DNA of 64,000 nt from Hexactinellida sp. DTS-2022 (GCA_028753945.1 JAPNXP010000001.1:15738501-15802500); one strand, 5' to 3'; counted from the stretch's first letter, positions 21,036 through 33,724 are shown. The notes: generated from the letters alone by a model not told the origin. Made by a program: numbers and translations.

Positions 21036-22078
21036 ACGAGTAAACCAATAGGGGTAGGATCGAAAAATACTAAGGCGAGTAAATCAATTTGGGTACGATC
21101 GAAAATAACTAAGGCGAGTAAACCAATTGGGATATGACCGAAAAATAACTAAGGCGAGTAAACCAATTGGGGTAGGATCGAAAAATAACTAAGGCGAGTA
21201 AATCAATTTCGGTAGAATCGAAAAATAACTAAGGCGAGTAAATCAATTGGGCAATGACCAAAAAATAACTAAGGCGAGTAAACCAATTGGGATATGAACG
21301 AAAAATAACTAAGGCGAGTAAACCAATTGGGGTAGGATCGAAAAATAACTAAGGCGAGTAAATCAATTGGGGTAGGATCGAAAAATAACTAAGGCGAGTA
21401 AATCAATTTCGGTAGAATCGAAAAATAACTAAGGCGAGTAAATCAATTGGGCAATGACCAAAAAATAACTAAGGCGAGTAAACCAATTGGGATATGAACG
21501 AAAAATAACTAAGGCGAGTAAATCAATTTCGGTAGAATCGAAAAATAACTAAGGCGAGTAAATCAATTGGGCAATGACCAAAAAATATCTAAGGTGAGTA
21601 AATCAATTTGGGTAGAATCGAAAAATAACTAAGGCGAGTAAATCAATTGGGGTAGGATCGAAAAATAACTAAGGCGAGTAAATCAATTTGGGTAGAATCG
21701 AAAAATAACTAAGGCGAGTAAATCAATTGGGCAATGACCAAAAAATATCTAAGGTGAGTAAATCAATTTGGGTAGAATCGAAAAATAACTAAGGCGAGTA
21801 AATCAATTGGGGTAGGATCGAAAAATAACTAAGGCGAGTAAATCAATTTCGGTAGAATCGAAAAATAACTAAGGCGAGTAAATCAATTGGGCAATGACCA
21901 AAAAATATCTAAGGTGAGTAAATCAATTTGGGTAGAATCGAAAAATAACTAAGGCGAGTAAATCAATTGGGGTAGGATCGAAAAATAACTAAGGCGAGTA
22001 AATCAATTTGGGTAGAATCGAAAAATAACTAAGGCGAGTAAATCAATTGGGGTAGGATCGAAAAATAATTAAGGCGAG
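21036..22078 (+). repeat. 40-bp satellite, about 26 units, with higher-order pattern
   Basis: The unit is CGAAAAATAACTAAGGCGAG followed by TAAATCAATT and a variable 10-mer. Five variants of the variable part occur: GGGGTAGGAT (A), TCGGTAGAAT (B), GGGCAATGAC (C), GGGATATGAA (D) and TGGGTAGAAT (E). B is always followed by C, and a B-C-(D or E)-A order of about 160 bp recurs. Degenerate precursors (AAGGCGTGTAAA) lie at 20600-20830. There are no unique spacers, so this is not CRISPR. Confidence 0.95.
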
Positions 22079-22867
22079 ATTATTGTTGTTCAAATACTTT
22101 TGGCCTATACATGTATGTGTAAAGACATTTTGAAGCTCCTTTGGTGTACGTATAAACAAGGTATACTGTACATTTAGTTTAGGATCGCAATTAATTAATT
22201 GAACCAAGAATTGTATTTTTGTTCTATTACACATGTAGGATATTATAGGAGATTATTAACTAGTTGGGACCAGTCAAACATGTTCGGATAATTTACAGTT
22301 CAGATCATAGACTCCTTTAATAGAAGGACTAGTATCTGACAATCTGGGATTGCGGAACTTGGGTCCAAAGTTCAATTTGTGTCCCATCATATCTTGGGTT
22401 GTACAGATGCTAGAACCTTCATCTTGGTGTCTAACATGGGATTTTGAGGGATGAGAAATTAATTAATTACACTTTTGACCTTTTATCACATCACCTAATG
22501 GTCATTTTAACACAAATAGTCTTTGTAAATAGTATGTATATACTTCTATGTTCAGAGTTGATTGAATAAACTACAAGACCCACGGAACTGATTTTTGGCA
22601 TGCAGGGGTATTTTGGGTCTGGCTCGGACAAGTTCGAGTCTTGAACCAAAATTCACACCTACCATGTAATTATGACGTCATTATCACCTTTTCCAGAATG
22701 TGAAAATCCACCTATTAGCTTATAACTCACGCTCCATGGGAGATAGAAACGTGAAAATTTAATACAATATGTATATTAATATCACCTACATATCTCCCAC
22801 CAAAATCACAAATATGCTTGCTCATTTTCCAATCAAAAGTATTTTCTAAATATTACGTCATCATGAT

Positions 22868-23312
22868 AATGCAAAACGCACCTCAAGTTAACGGACGCTA
22901 TGCGGCCTTACTCCTCACCCTTTCTACCATGGAAAATGGTTGAAAGGGACGTTATATAGATCCATTTATAAGATTTCCATTTTTGACTTGTTTTTCATAT
23001 TCTACATTTATAAATGAGAAATTCGTGTCCAGCATACTTGTTTACCTATAATACCCGTTAAAGCAAACTTCTAGGTTGATTTTGAATTTTCATTAATTTA
23101 TTTAGCTATTTTGTAAACAACTACATATATATTAGAAATTTATAAATGCGAAATTCGTGTTCAGCATACTTGTTTTAGTTGTTTACCCCTTATAACATTT
23201 GAAAGTTAGTTTATATCTCATATATAAATGCGGTTTCTATTCCCCATCACTTTAATACAATCCGGACAAACACACACACAAACATCAACCGAGATTTAAT
23301 AATATAGATTAT
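22868..23312 (+). repeat. R1 + R3 composite repeat
   Basis: R1 blocks (CACCTCAAGTTAACGGACGC, ATGCGGCC, CCTTTCTACCATGG) are followed by two R3 units (GCGAAATTCGTGTTCAGCAT) and the tail GGACAAACACACACACAAAC. The same composite order recurs at 35913-36715. Confidence 0.7.
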
Positions 23313-23335
23313 TTGTTAAATTCCAAAATACTAAC

Positions 23336-23545
23336 CTGATAAATGGACAAATTAACAATTGTTATAGGCAGTTTATATCTGAGTTTACACAATTATATTC
23401 AAGTATTAATACAGTAATATGAAATAATATAAGTTGAGTCAAATAGAATAGAACCACTAAATCAGCTTATTTATAGATCGATACAATATGAGACTATTTA
23501 TAGGAAAGTCTCTATGCATATTCTATTGTAACCATATACTTAACC
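23336..23545 (-). promoter_or_regulatory. Putative promoter / 5' non-coding exon of NLR-A
   Basis: About 200 bp homologous to 45409-45600, which lies upstream of NLR-B. Shared minus-strand landmarks are ATGGTTACA, ATATGCATAGAG-like (ATATGCATTAG in NLR-B), ATTGTATCGATCTA-like, CAATTGTGTA-like and the donor ATTTATCAG|GTTAG. TATA-like TATAAATA motifs occur in this copy. No ATG is shared, so it is read as untranslated. Confidence 0.5.
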
Positions 23546-23689
23546 AAAGTTTAAATATTAAAGTAGACTTAATTAATTTATATAATTTCGTTTCTGTTTA
23601 CTAACATCAATATAAAGTTAGCGTCTTGTAACTACTCACAGTTCTCTTAAGGTGTCCATAATAATCAATAAATCAGTCATTACTTCATA

Positions 23690-25797
23690 TTTTGTATTCC
23701 GAGAGTGAGATTTGATGAGCTAATAATTAAGTTAACTAATGTAAGATCTTTGACAAACCTAGTCCTAAATGGTTTTACTCCGCATTCAATCCGCCCTTTA
23801 TTTTTCGGAGCCAACCTCATTGCCCTCGAGAAACCGGAAGGCGGGATAAGGCCAATTGCTGTTGGCTGTACTATCCGACGCTTATCAGCAAAACTCGCCG
23901 TAAAAAATGTTATTTCGACCATTGGTCCGCTCCTTGCACCACAACAATTGGGGTTCGGCACTCCACATGGGGCTGAGGCGGCGGTACATGCAGCTCGCTG
24001 TTACCTGAAAGATATGCCGGATACACATATCCTTTTGTAGCTGGACTTCAAGAATGCCTTCAACAGTATCCGTAGAGACAAAATGTTGGCAGCAGTGAGG
24101 GATAAAATTCCAAACATTTTCCCTTTCGTGTACTCAAACTATTCAGAACCATCCCACCTATATTGGGGAGACAGATATCTGGAATCGGCCGAGGGAGTGC
24201 AACAGGGGGATCCTCTGGGGCCTATGTTGTTCTGTTTATGCATCCACCATATAACATCATAACATCATATCTAAAATCCGAGCTATGCCTACTATATTTG
24301 GATGACTGGATGGTGGGAGGCGATGCTAAAGATCTTGTCTCTGACCTATCAACTATCGAAGTGGCCGCAAATGAACTCGGACTACACCTTAACCGAAAGA
24401 AGTCTGAAGCCATCTCTTTTGGTAGAAATGCGCTTGACTTAATAACCTCTATAGTTCCAGATATAAAAATCACCCACCCAGATCAAGCGACACTTCTCGG
24501 CTCGCCTCTAGGCAACCTGGTTAGTATTTCATTAGCAATTCGGGAGAAAGTGAGCAAACTACAGATAATAGGAGAGAGGCTCAAGTATTTCCATTCGCAG
24601 GATGCCCTATCTCTCCTCAGGCACTCCTTCGCACTACCCAAAATGCTCTACATTCTTCGGACTTCTCCCTGTTATGAATCGGATGACCTTTCTATCTACG
24701 ACGACCTTTTGAAGTCATTAACCAGCAGGATATTGAATATATCCTTTCGTGATAACGAGTCTGCATGGACCCAGGCAACTCTTTCGGTTGGGTCTGGCGG
24801 GCTAGGAATCCGGAGTGCAGTGCAGCTTGCGCCGTCTGCTTTTATAGCATCTGCTGCTGCCTCCTCCGAACTAGTCCAACAGATCTTGCCACCTCAATCA
24901 CGCCATTTGCACAGACTCTGTCTCGACAATTCTATACGCCATTGGGAAAATATACACGAACAACCAGCACCATTACCCCACTTAATACATATCCAGAAGG
25001 CATGGGATACCCTAGTCTCACACAAGAAGATGACTGCATTAATCACCAACGCGCCAGATGATCTCGAACGTGCACGTCTAAGGGCTGCATCTGCCAAGGA
25101 AACTGGTGCATGGTTGAGCGCGCTCCCAATCTCCAACCTAGGACTCCGCATGGATGACGAGACCATAAGGATTGCCGCCGGACTACGCTTAGGCGCCCCT
25201 CTCTGCCGCTCCCACTTATGCCATCACTGCGGCACAGAGGTTGATCAACAAGCAACCCATGGCCTCAGTTGCCGATACAGCGAAGGTCGCCATGCACGCC
25301 ATGCAGCGATCAATTCTATCATACACCGGTCTCTAGCTTCAGCCAAAATGCCATCAAGGCTGGAACCTACAGGGCTTAGCAGAACTGACGGAAAAAGGCC
25401 AGATGGGGTTTCTCTCATACCATGGCAATCCGGGAAGATCCTAGTCTGGGATGCCACCTGTCCCGACACATTCGCCCCCTCCCACAGAGCAGAAGCGAGC
25501 AGGGGAACCGGGTTAGTGGCAGCTAAAGCTGAAACTTTAAAAAGGTCAAAATATTACAATCTCTTATCGACACACTACTTCGCACCAGTGGCTATCGAAA
25601 CAACTGGGTGCTTTGGCCCAGATACTGCGTGCTTTATTCAAGAGCTAGGAAGGAAGGTAAGACAAGAATCAAAAGACCCCAAATCGTACACATACCTAGT
25701 CCAGCGACTCTCAGTAGCTATACAAAGGGGAAATGCCGCTTCTGTGCTAGGTACCATGAGCGTACATGGAGATGAGGAGGATGACCCTTTTCAATAG
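23690..25797 (+). pseudogene. Non-LTR retrotransposon RT-RLE remnant
   Basis: 5'-truncated reverse transcriptase followed by a restriction-like endonuclease. Visible RT motifs: KPEGGIRPIAVG, QLGFGTPHGAEAAVHA, LDFKNAFNSIRR, GVQQGDPLGPMLF and the catalytic YLDD (near 24295-24306). Downstream are a C-x2-C-x9-H-x3-C zinc motif (about 25225-25276) and an endonuclease core with RPDG, VWDATCPD and AE..K, matching the PD-(D/E)xK enzyme of R2/NeSL/Hero-type elements. Lesions: an in-frame TAG at 24038-24040, where the family has a basic residue, and an 8-bp tandem duplication AACATCAT (24253-24268) that shifts the frame. From about 24270 the frame is open to the stop at 25795-25797. An AATAAA lies near 25908. 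The N-terminal DNA-binding region is missing. Inactive; its original target site is unknown. Confidence 0.85.
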
Positions 25798-26616
25798 ATT
25801 TGGATCCACCTTAATTAACACTAATCTTTGGAATATATTTTACACTGGGACAAATGTATGCACTTGTATATTTAGACATTGTCGGAACGTATTTATGTAA
25901 GATTTCAATAAACAAAACTAATAAATGCTTATATAACTCCTGACATTGCCAGCAGTTATATGTTGATATATTCAACAGATTTCAGACAATAGAGCTTATT
26001 TTCTTCTTATAAACGTATACTGTATGTATAATACAAATTCGCATATAATGCGGATATTCATTTCCCCGAGCCAATTAAATTGCACATTTCCTGAAAAGAA
26101 CTGTTTTAATCTACAGCCTACCGAATACAATACGAACCGTGTTGTGTTCGTGTCTAAATAATAATATACTTCCTTTGAAAAGAGAAGCAATCACTATAAG
26201 CCTAATGTTTCAATAACAAAAAGTTAGGAAGTGTATTAAAGATAGTTTTAAATAAACTGTAAATACAGGCACAAGTGTCACTCACTGCAATAAAGTAATT
26301 AAATTATAGAACTCGCAATACTACTACACAAATCAATGCAATACTAATCAATCAATGGAGAGTAGTGTAGTCAGTATGAAGTGTTAGTGAGATAATAACT
26401 AACACCAAATAATAACCTCAGAAATGGAGTTACATAGTAACTAGGGTCGCTGTCCTCAACCTGGGTAAGTTGTTCTCTGAAAAAGCATGGAACGATTATA
26501 TTTGATGTCAGGTCAGGTCAGATCAGATGTGTGCAATCAACTAATTCAAATCCAAGTATATTTTCAATGGAAGATTTTCACTCCCACTCCTTGTTCCTAG
26601 ACCCCGAGTGGTTACA
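25798..26616. other. Retrotransposon 3' region and intergenic DNA
   Basis: The first ~150 bp are probably the retroelement 3'UTR (AATAAA near 25908). Beyond that I see no gene. Confidence 0.45.
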
Positions 26617-26624
26617 TATCCAAG

Positions 26625-26710
26625 CAGGGCCGGATTAAAAATTTGGGGCCAAATTGTTTCCTGGTATCCTCAAAGTGCCTAGGGCCTACGAAGACCTTTA
26701 TCCGGCCCTG
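26625..26710. mobile_element. Very short hAT-like MITE (86 bp)
   Basis: CAGGGCCGGATTAAAAATT ... CTTTATCCGGCCCTG with flanks TATCCAAG (26617-26624) and CATCCAAG (26711-26718), 7 of 8 identical. Confidence 0.85.
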
Positions 26711-27224
26711 CATCCAAGGCTGTCAGATTATGAAAGGGGCTTTCCGACCGTTGTCTCCATCAAGATAGGCCGAATTTAATCACCAAAATGGTTGTAATAA
26801 TATTTAATTACTCCGAACTAACATTGATCAATTGCAGATCTGATATGTCGATCCATAGAGGTGCCACGTATCTAACTAGTATCCATGGTTTCGATGCTAT
26901 TAAATGGAGGATGCTACTAACTTAGCAAGATATAGTCTAATTATACAGGTAACCTCTTACGAGCGTATTAATGACATAGTCTGTTGTATGAGATTTCTAC
27001 TACCATGAGATTCTTACTACTTTAAATACAAGGACCATGGATGACAAATTGCTATGAGATTCATACTACCTTTGTTAACTTATTCTTTCTCACCTGTTTT
27101 CTCAAGATCTATTCTCAATATAATTGAGTGTTTTAACCACATGAATAACCAATTTATAAAAGTATAGCAAGAATTTAATTGTGATACTGTAATGGAATAA
27201 ATTCCATTTGCTAATAGAATTACA

Positions 27225-27660
27225 GTACATAATAGATATAGTGATCATGGATATAGTGATATATTGGATATAGTGATAATTTTGCAGCTTTAGGTGCGTC
27301 CCCGAGCAAATCCCATACAAATTTTAATGGTTATACTAGTGATATCATTATTGGATATAGTGATAATTTGTGTACAGATTACACAAGAATATTGGATTTT
27401 TGACCTTCCTTGGACCCCATAATTTCATATTTTACAGTATAAATATCGTTAGCACTTGAATTTGATAAGGAATTTGATTATTCTTTTCAGAATATAAGTA
27501 TTGATGATGTATACAGTCATATATTAGATGCGGTGATACAGTGGATATAGTGATATAATGGGTATAGTGATATATTGGATATAGTGATATATCGGATATA
27601 ATGATAATTTGGCCACAAATCAGATGTTCCCACCATGATCACTATATCCAATATGTACTG
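27225..27660. repeat. GGATATAGTGATA repeat cluster with a MITE
   Basis: Repeated GGATATAGTGATA motifs occur at 27247-27276, 27351-27363 and 27541-27605. Between 27539 and 27660 they form a pogo-like MITE: CAGTGGATATAGTGATATA ... ATCACTATATCCAATATGTA ending CTG, with TA after the right end. Confidence 0.65.
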
Positions 27661-28216
27661 TAGTATTATTTAGTTACTAACTAATTTCTAAAAAGGATTA
27701 CAAAAGAGTTTTGATTGCAAATCTATACTATTAATAGAGCAGTGTCTGTGTGTGTGTGTGTGTCCGCAACCGATCTCAAATCGCATTTTGATTGGCCCAA
27801 TTCAACCCTAATATTTATCTCCTAATATGCATTGTTGAGATTCATTTTTTGAATAAATACTACATACGGAAACAAAAATTCTTTTGTTAAAAATTCAATT
27901 GAACCTTCTACAAACCCGGGCAACTCATCGGAAATACCACATAGTCCTAAGGCAATATCTGCCATAAAGCGTTTATTTCGCAATAAAATGTTGAAAAGAA
28001 AAACACGCCTTAATCCCGAAGTTCGCGCAGCTGAAAATGCCTCCAATAGAAATACTCAGAAAAGGGGACGCCTTGATTCTGAAGTTCGTGCAGCTGATAA
28101 TGTCTCAGATAGGGAGCAACATATGCGCATGCGAAAGCAAAAAAAACTATTCGAAAAGGCGAATCACTGTAATATCGACGATCTAGAATCAGTTGATACA
28201 TTAGTTGAACCACATA

Positions 28217-28392
28217 CAGTTGAAACCGGATATTTTTAACACCGGATATTTTTAACAATCGGATATTTTTAACACATTTTCTTGTAAATAATTAATTATT
28301 GTTGTTGTTATAAAATCGGGTATTTTTAACAATCGGATATTTTTAACAAATTTTCGTGTAAAGAATGTGTTAAAAATATCCGGTTTCAACTG
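28217..28392. mobile_element. pogo-like MITE inside the Helitron gene
   Basis: CAGTTGAAACCGGATATTTT ... AAATATCCGGTTTCAACTG with TA duplicated (28215-28216, 28393-28394). Several internal copies of CGGATATTTTTAACA. Taking out the MITE and one TA rejoins the Helitron frame through codons PHICGGMN. Related to 34177-34526. Confidence 0.92.
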
Positions 28393-30510
28393 TATTTGCG
28401 GTGGAATGAACACAAAGTGCAGAGAGCGTAGAGCCCTTATGTGGATAGGAGAAAAACTGTCTACTTCTTCAATAAAATCGCCCAAATTTGGACTTTGTTG
28501 TCTCTCAGGGATGATTAAATTATCAGAACTTCCAATTCCACCATCCCCCCTTCGAGAGCTTCTGACAAATAATGATGCAGTATCAAAGAAATTTCGAAAG
28601 AATATAAGAACATACAATTCGGGACTAGCTATGGCAACAATGAAGGCAACCCAGGACATACTACCATCAGGAATTCAAAGTTATGGAATTCATGGGGCTG
28701 TTTATCGTATGATAGGACCAATGAGACCAGAAGAAGGGAGAGAACCCAAAAGTCTTCAGACGTATTTCGTTGACCCGGATCAACAAACTACTATACGCAT
28801 GCTAGGAATACCTGAACAAGTACGACATAGTTTAGATGTAACATGTCTTCGAGATCTCGAGAATATGCTGAGGAACTATAACCCATATGTTCAATCGTTT
28901 CTATCAGTTAATGAGATGGTGGAATCTGGTGTTATAAATCCACATGAAGTACGAATAGGATTCCATGCCGACCATAAACCGGCTAACGAACATCAGGAAT
29001 GTATAATTCACCGTCAACTTCAAACTCTGAAATCGCTATCATCATTCCTGGGGTGGGAGATGAAATAAGTAGTCGATTAGTCATATTGAATCATCAAGAT
29101 GACCCTACAAATCCGATGCAGATTCGACATGGGCTCATTCAGTTGGATGAAACCCACCGAAGTTATGATCCCTTCAATATCCTCTTCTTTTTCCAACAGG
29201 ACAAGATGGTGGAACATTGGAATCCCGCACCATGGTTCTGGACGGCGAACGGTTTCCACAATGGAATTTTACTGCTACAGGTTAATGCAACGATCCAATA
29301 CGAGTTACTTGCACGCGAGTGGACGACTTCTTCAGCAATATATGGTAGATCAATATGCGAAAGTTGAGCAAGCTCGCATTAATTGGGTTAAGAGGAATCA
29401 GGCAACAATCAGATCTGCATTGTATCAAGGTTTAGTCGATGCGGTCGCCGCTGGTGATGGTTCAAGAGCAGGTCTAAGGATTATCTTACCCACTTCATTC
29501 CATGGTGGTCCGAGACATATGCATATGTTATATCAAGATGCGATGTCGATTGTACGAAAATATGGTAAACCCACCCTTTTCATAACCTTCACATGCAATC
29601 CACGATGGAATGAGATAGCTTTGGAGTTAAAGCCAGGACAGACTGCACAGGATCTGCCAGATTTGATTTCGAGAGTATTTAACCTCAAGAAAAAACAGCT
29701 ACTTAAAGATATTCTTGATGAAATGATATTCGGACATGTACAAGCACACGTACATACGATTGAATTCCAAAAGCGTGGCCTCCCTCACTGTCACATGTTG
29801 TTTATCCTTGACAATCATAATAATATATGGCAAGACGTGGATAATGTCATCTGCGCAGAGCTTCCGGATCCAGTTTCGTCTCCTCGACTATATGGCATAG
29901 TGAAGAGGTATTTGATACACGGCCCTTGCGGCGCTAATTTGAACCCGCGTTCACCATGCATGGGCGATGATCACAGATGTAGAAAAGGATTTTCAAAAGA
30001 TTTCTGTATACAAACAACTATAGGAGAAGATAGCTATCCTACTTATCGACGGAGATCTCCTGCAAATGGTGGATACACGGCCCTTGCTACAATACATCGA
30101 GAGGGAAAAGTGGTGGAATAGTGGTGGACAACCGTTTCGTCGTTCTCTATAACCCTTGGCTAACAACTAAGTATGACGCCCATATTAATGTTGAATTTTG
30201 CTCTTCCATAAAGGCAGTTAAGTACCTTTACAAGTACATGTTCAAAGGTCATGACAGGGCAACTGTTAGCTTCAAACAGAACGAAGTGAAAATGAAAATA
30301 GTGGGATCAGAGAGACCAATGAGCCAGCTGAGTATCTAGACGCAAGGTATGTCGGTGCAATGGAAGCTTCTTGGCGTCTTAACCATTTTGAAATGCATGG
30401 AAGATCGCCAGCTGTTAAAGCTGTTGCCATCCATCTGAAAGACCAACAGCCAGTGAACTTTGAAGAAGGGGAAGCTGACCATGCGGCCCAAGAAGCAAAA
30501 GATACCAGTC

Positions 30511-31468
30511 CAGTGGCGCCCAACTTGCCATTCTGGGATTGGGGCCCCCATCTCGAGATTTTTCCTGGGATGGGAATGTATGGATTCCCATCCCGAGAAT
30601 CTGTCGGATGGAGGAAATCTGCGATTACTTACAAACACAATTAAGGAGATGGAATGTCGATTTCAGGAAATCAACTATGGCAACATTTAATCTATTACTA
30701 TTTCTAAATATAATGTAAGATGCTTTCTATCCAAATCCGAAAGAAAAATTTAATTCTGACATTTCTTTAACCTTTTGACGCCACTAGAGGTCAAAATCGC
30801 AGACATTTTGTAAAAAATAATCCGCAAAATTTCCTGGGAGTGACCTTTGAATACCTTAGCATATCTCAAAATGCATAAGTCGTGGAGCGAAATTTTCCCT
30901 AAAAAATGATCCTTATTAGTTGTTCTTGTGATTATGCCGTGTCGATTTTCAACTTTAATACAAAGTTATAGAGTTAATAATTATATAATGCCAAAATTCT
31001 CATAAAATCGAGTTATTATTTGAAAATCTATAGAATAAAGAATTTAATCTATATCGTAAATTCTGTGCGGCATAATTACTTCTAATAATAGAGTAGAGTT
31101 AAACTTGCACTATAATAGAATTTGCGCCAAATAGAGTAAATAGCTAGAATTTATATTGACGAGTATGGATTCATTATTAGGCTATTTTAAACTATTGATA
31201 TCTAATTTAAATTTTAAATTTAGAGAATTGTGGTTATGCTGTTATATATAACATAGGCGTAGCACGCGGTCCGGCTGGTCCGGCAATGGCCGGACCAGTT
31301 TTAATTTATTTTACTATATTATATAGGAGGGTCCGGTTATGGCCGGACCACTTTAACTGTTTGGCCGGAGAGTTTTCAGAGCCGTGCGACGCCCGTGTTT
31401 TCCTATTAAATATTAGCACAAATCAAGTGATTCCCCATCCCGACATTTTGGAAACTTGGGCGCCACTG
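30511..31468. mobile_element. hAT-like element inside the Helitron gene
   Basis: TIRs CAGTGGCGCCCAA and TTGGGCGCCACTG; flanks TACCAGTC (30503-30510) and TACCACTC (31469-31476), 7 of 8 identical. Skipping it rejoins the Helitron frame through codons AKDT-TLTAYFKK. A block with GGCCGGACCA repeats sits at 31252-31370, perhaps a further nested element. No transposase seen. Confidence 0.9.
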
Positions 31469-33724
31469 TACCACTCTCACCGCATACTTCAAGAAGGTAC
31501 AAGAAGACCCCAAAGCCGCTGATATCCTATATTGCAACTTCCCAGAACATTACACATGGGCTGACAAAGAACGAAAATGGAAAAGTCGACACCGAGACTC
31601 GAAACAGATCGGACACACTATCCATCCAGGTCAAGGTGAAGTGTACTATTTACGCACTCTTCTGCACTACGTCACAGGTGCAACTTCTTTCGAAGCTATT
31701 CGGACGGTGAATAGTCATGAATGCGATACTTACAAAGAAGCATGCGTAAGAAGAAATCTCCTCGCCGATGACTCTGAATGGGAACGTTGCATGAGTGATG
31801 CAGATATTCTGGAATTTCCAGATAAACTTCGGCGACTCTTTGTAACAATTCTACTCTTTTGCGAACCTTCAGATCCATCTGTTCTTTTTGAAGCTCACAA
31901 GGATGAGATGGCAGCGGACTATAAACGTCGTGCAACAAATGCCAATACCAACCATGTAGAGGACATCGCACTAAACTCTCTTTTGATTGACATCGAACGT
32001 ATCCTCCATGGACACAATAAAAAATTGTCGGATTTCGGAATTCAGGAACCAGATTTTAATCTAGGTCATGTAGTCACAGGTACAGTTGGAAACAGAAACA
32101 TATATCAAGAAATGGTCGATGTTGCAGTTTCTTCATTGACTGATCAACGAATCGTTTTCGAAGCCATTAAAGTATAGATTGATTCTGAAGAAGGAGGACT
32201 ATTGTTCTTGACGCGCCAGGGGGAATCAGAAAGACTTTTCTCTTCAATCTACTGCTATCGTATGTACGAGCGAAAGGAGATGTGGCTGTAGGTGTAACAA
32301 GCTCAGGTATCGCTGCAAATCTTCTTATGGAAGGTAGAACAGCTCATTCGACCCTGAAATTACCAATACCCGTATCATCAGATTCGGTTTGTAATTTTGG
32401 ACCATTGGATCCTACAGGTCAACTAATCAAATCTGCGAAAGTAATTTTATGAGATGAAGCGCCAATGATGAGTAGACGAAATCTTGAAGCATTCGATCGG
32501 ACCGCACAAGATATTATGAACAATGATCAGATTTTTGGCGGAAAGTTGATGTTATTAGGTGGCGACTTCAGACAGATTTTGCCTGTGGTTCGACGAGGAC
32601 GACGACCGGACATTGTCAATGAGTGTCTGTCAAGATCTCATTTATGGGCCCATTGTACTCAATTCCATCTCACAACAAATATGCGATGTCAACAAGCAGT
32701 TCGAACCGGTACAATCGAGGAAACTGATCGACTGATAGAATATGCTGCTTGGCTCTTGAAATTAGGAGAGGGTAAGATTGATATTGTTGAGGAGAAAGGG
32801 CCAGATGTTATACAGTTTCCATCAAGTATGTTTCTGAAAGAGAACACCTCACAAGCACTTATCCATTTGTCTATGGAGGACTTGAACTACCTGAAAATCA
32901 TAGTAATCCAGATTGGTTGGCTACCCGAGGCATTCTCAGTCCCACTAATGCATGCATTGACGACATGAACAAACCGGTCCTTCAAATATTGCCAGGGAAT
33001 GCTGAGCTCTTGAAAAGCGTGGATAATGTAGCCAGTGAGACGGAAACCACTTTATATCCTCAGGACTTTCTAAATTCCTTAAACATATCTGGACTGCCAT
33101 CGCATGAGCTACATGTCAAAGAGAACACTCTGGTAATGCTTCTACATAACATCGATACAGAGAATAGACATTGTAACGGAACACGATATTTAGTAAGACG
33201 GATGTACAGAAGTAACATCACTGAAGCTGAGATACTAACAGGCAAATACAAAGTCAATACACTGATGATTCCCAGGATTATGATGTCTCCGTCAGACAAT
33301 GAATTTCCATTCATTCTGAAACGGAGACAATTTCCCATAAGGCCAGCGTTCTGCATGACAATCAATAAATGCCAAGGCCAGAGTTTGACAAGAGCAGCAG
33401 TGTATTTGCCCATGGACAGCTTTATGTTGCTGCGTAAAGAGTAGGTGATCCGGACAACATTCGATTTGTAATTGATCAAATCAAATATAAGGATACAGCA
33501 GAGCGTAAACGACATCCAAGGAAATCTAATGTAAAATACACCCGAAATGTAGTATACAAAGGAGTTTTGTAGGTGGGCTTGCTATAATGACTGATATATA
33601 TAAATTATCAGTAATCTGTACATAGCCACCTCTTAGTGTATATTCCCGCTATATAATATCCATGTTAAATGTATCATGAAAATATTTCCATATTACGTCA
33701 GCAAAGCGACGCGTAACTGGCTAG

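Larger units (their letters stand above)
18341..22105. mobile_element. Possible Tc1/mariner-like non-autonomous element carrying the satellite
   Basis: GGCCAAAAGTATTTGAACAA (plus CA) at 18344-18365 occurs inverted at 22083-22104, both copies pointing inward. The motif resembles Tc1-type termini. If they are a pair, the element is about 3.76 kb, has no transposase and contains the satellite. Clean TA duplications are not visible, so the pairing is tentative. Confidence 0.45.
18298..23335 (-). other. Putative first intron of NLR-A (~5.0 kb)
   Basis: Minus-strand donor CAG|GTTAG at 23336/23335 and acceptor ATCTCCCTCTAG ending at 18298, 17 nt before the ATG. It holds several repeats, including a pogo-like MITE, R1 and R3 fragments and the 40-bp satellite. 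The corresponding NLR-B intron is only 1.7 kb. Inferred from splice motifs and paralogue comparison. Confidence 0.55.
27988..33572 (+). pseudogene. Helitron Rep-helicase (RepHel), multiply broken
   Basis: Rolling-circle transposase. The N-terminal HICGGMN.KC block is followed by the HUH nuclease motif in QKRGLPHCHML (about 29770) and the two-tyrosine motif KYLYKYMFKG (about 30215). The linker TLTAYFKK and the superfamily-1 helicase follow: a degenerate Walker A (GGIRKT instead of GGTGKT, about 32220), DEAPM, GGDFRQILPV, and motif VI TINKCQGQS. The end NVVYKGVL-stop at 33570-33572 matches family ends. Lesions: frameshifts near 29000, 29190, 29285, 30115 (an 11-bp repeat of AGTGGTGGAAT), 30330, 32180, 32910 and 33440; a TGA at about 32449 replacing the usual Trp before DEAP; and two transposon insertions. 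It cannot make an active enzyme. Confidence 0.88.
27722..33724 (+). mobile_element. Helitron, near full length but decayed
   Basis: The left end TCTATACTATTAATAGAGCA follows an A (27721) and the right end CTAG (33721-33724) precedes a T, the A|T insertion rule of Helitrons. Just upstream of CTAG is a weak hairpin (TTACG ... CGTAA). Between lies a Rep-helicase gene in broken form, interrupted by a 176-bp MITE and a 958-bp hAT element. Length without insertions is about 4.9 kb. Confidence 0.8.

Noticed and set aside
21036-22078. Regular repeat array that could suggest CRISPR
   Set aside because: Units are contiguous 40-mers with a few recurring variants and no unique spacers, in a eukaryotic context.
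27102-27320. 72-codon minus-strand open frame
   Set aside because: Low-complexity translation of the GGATATAGTGATA repeat cluster.
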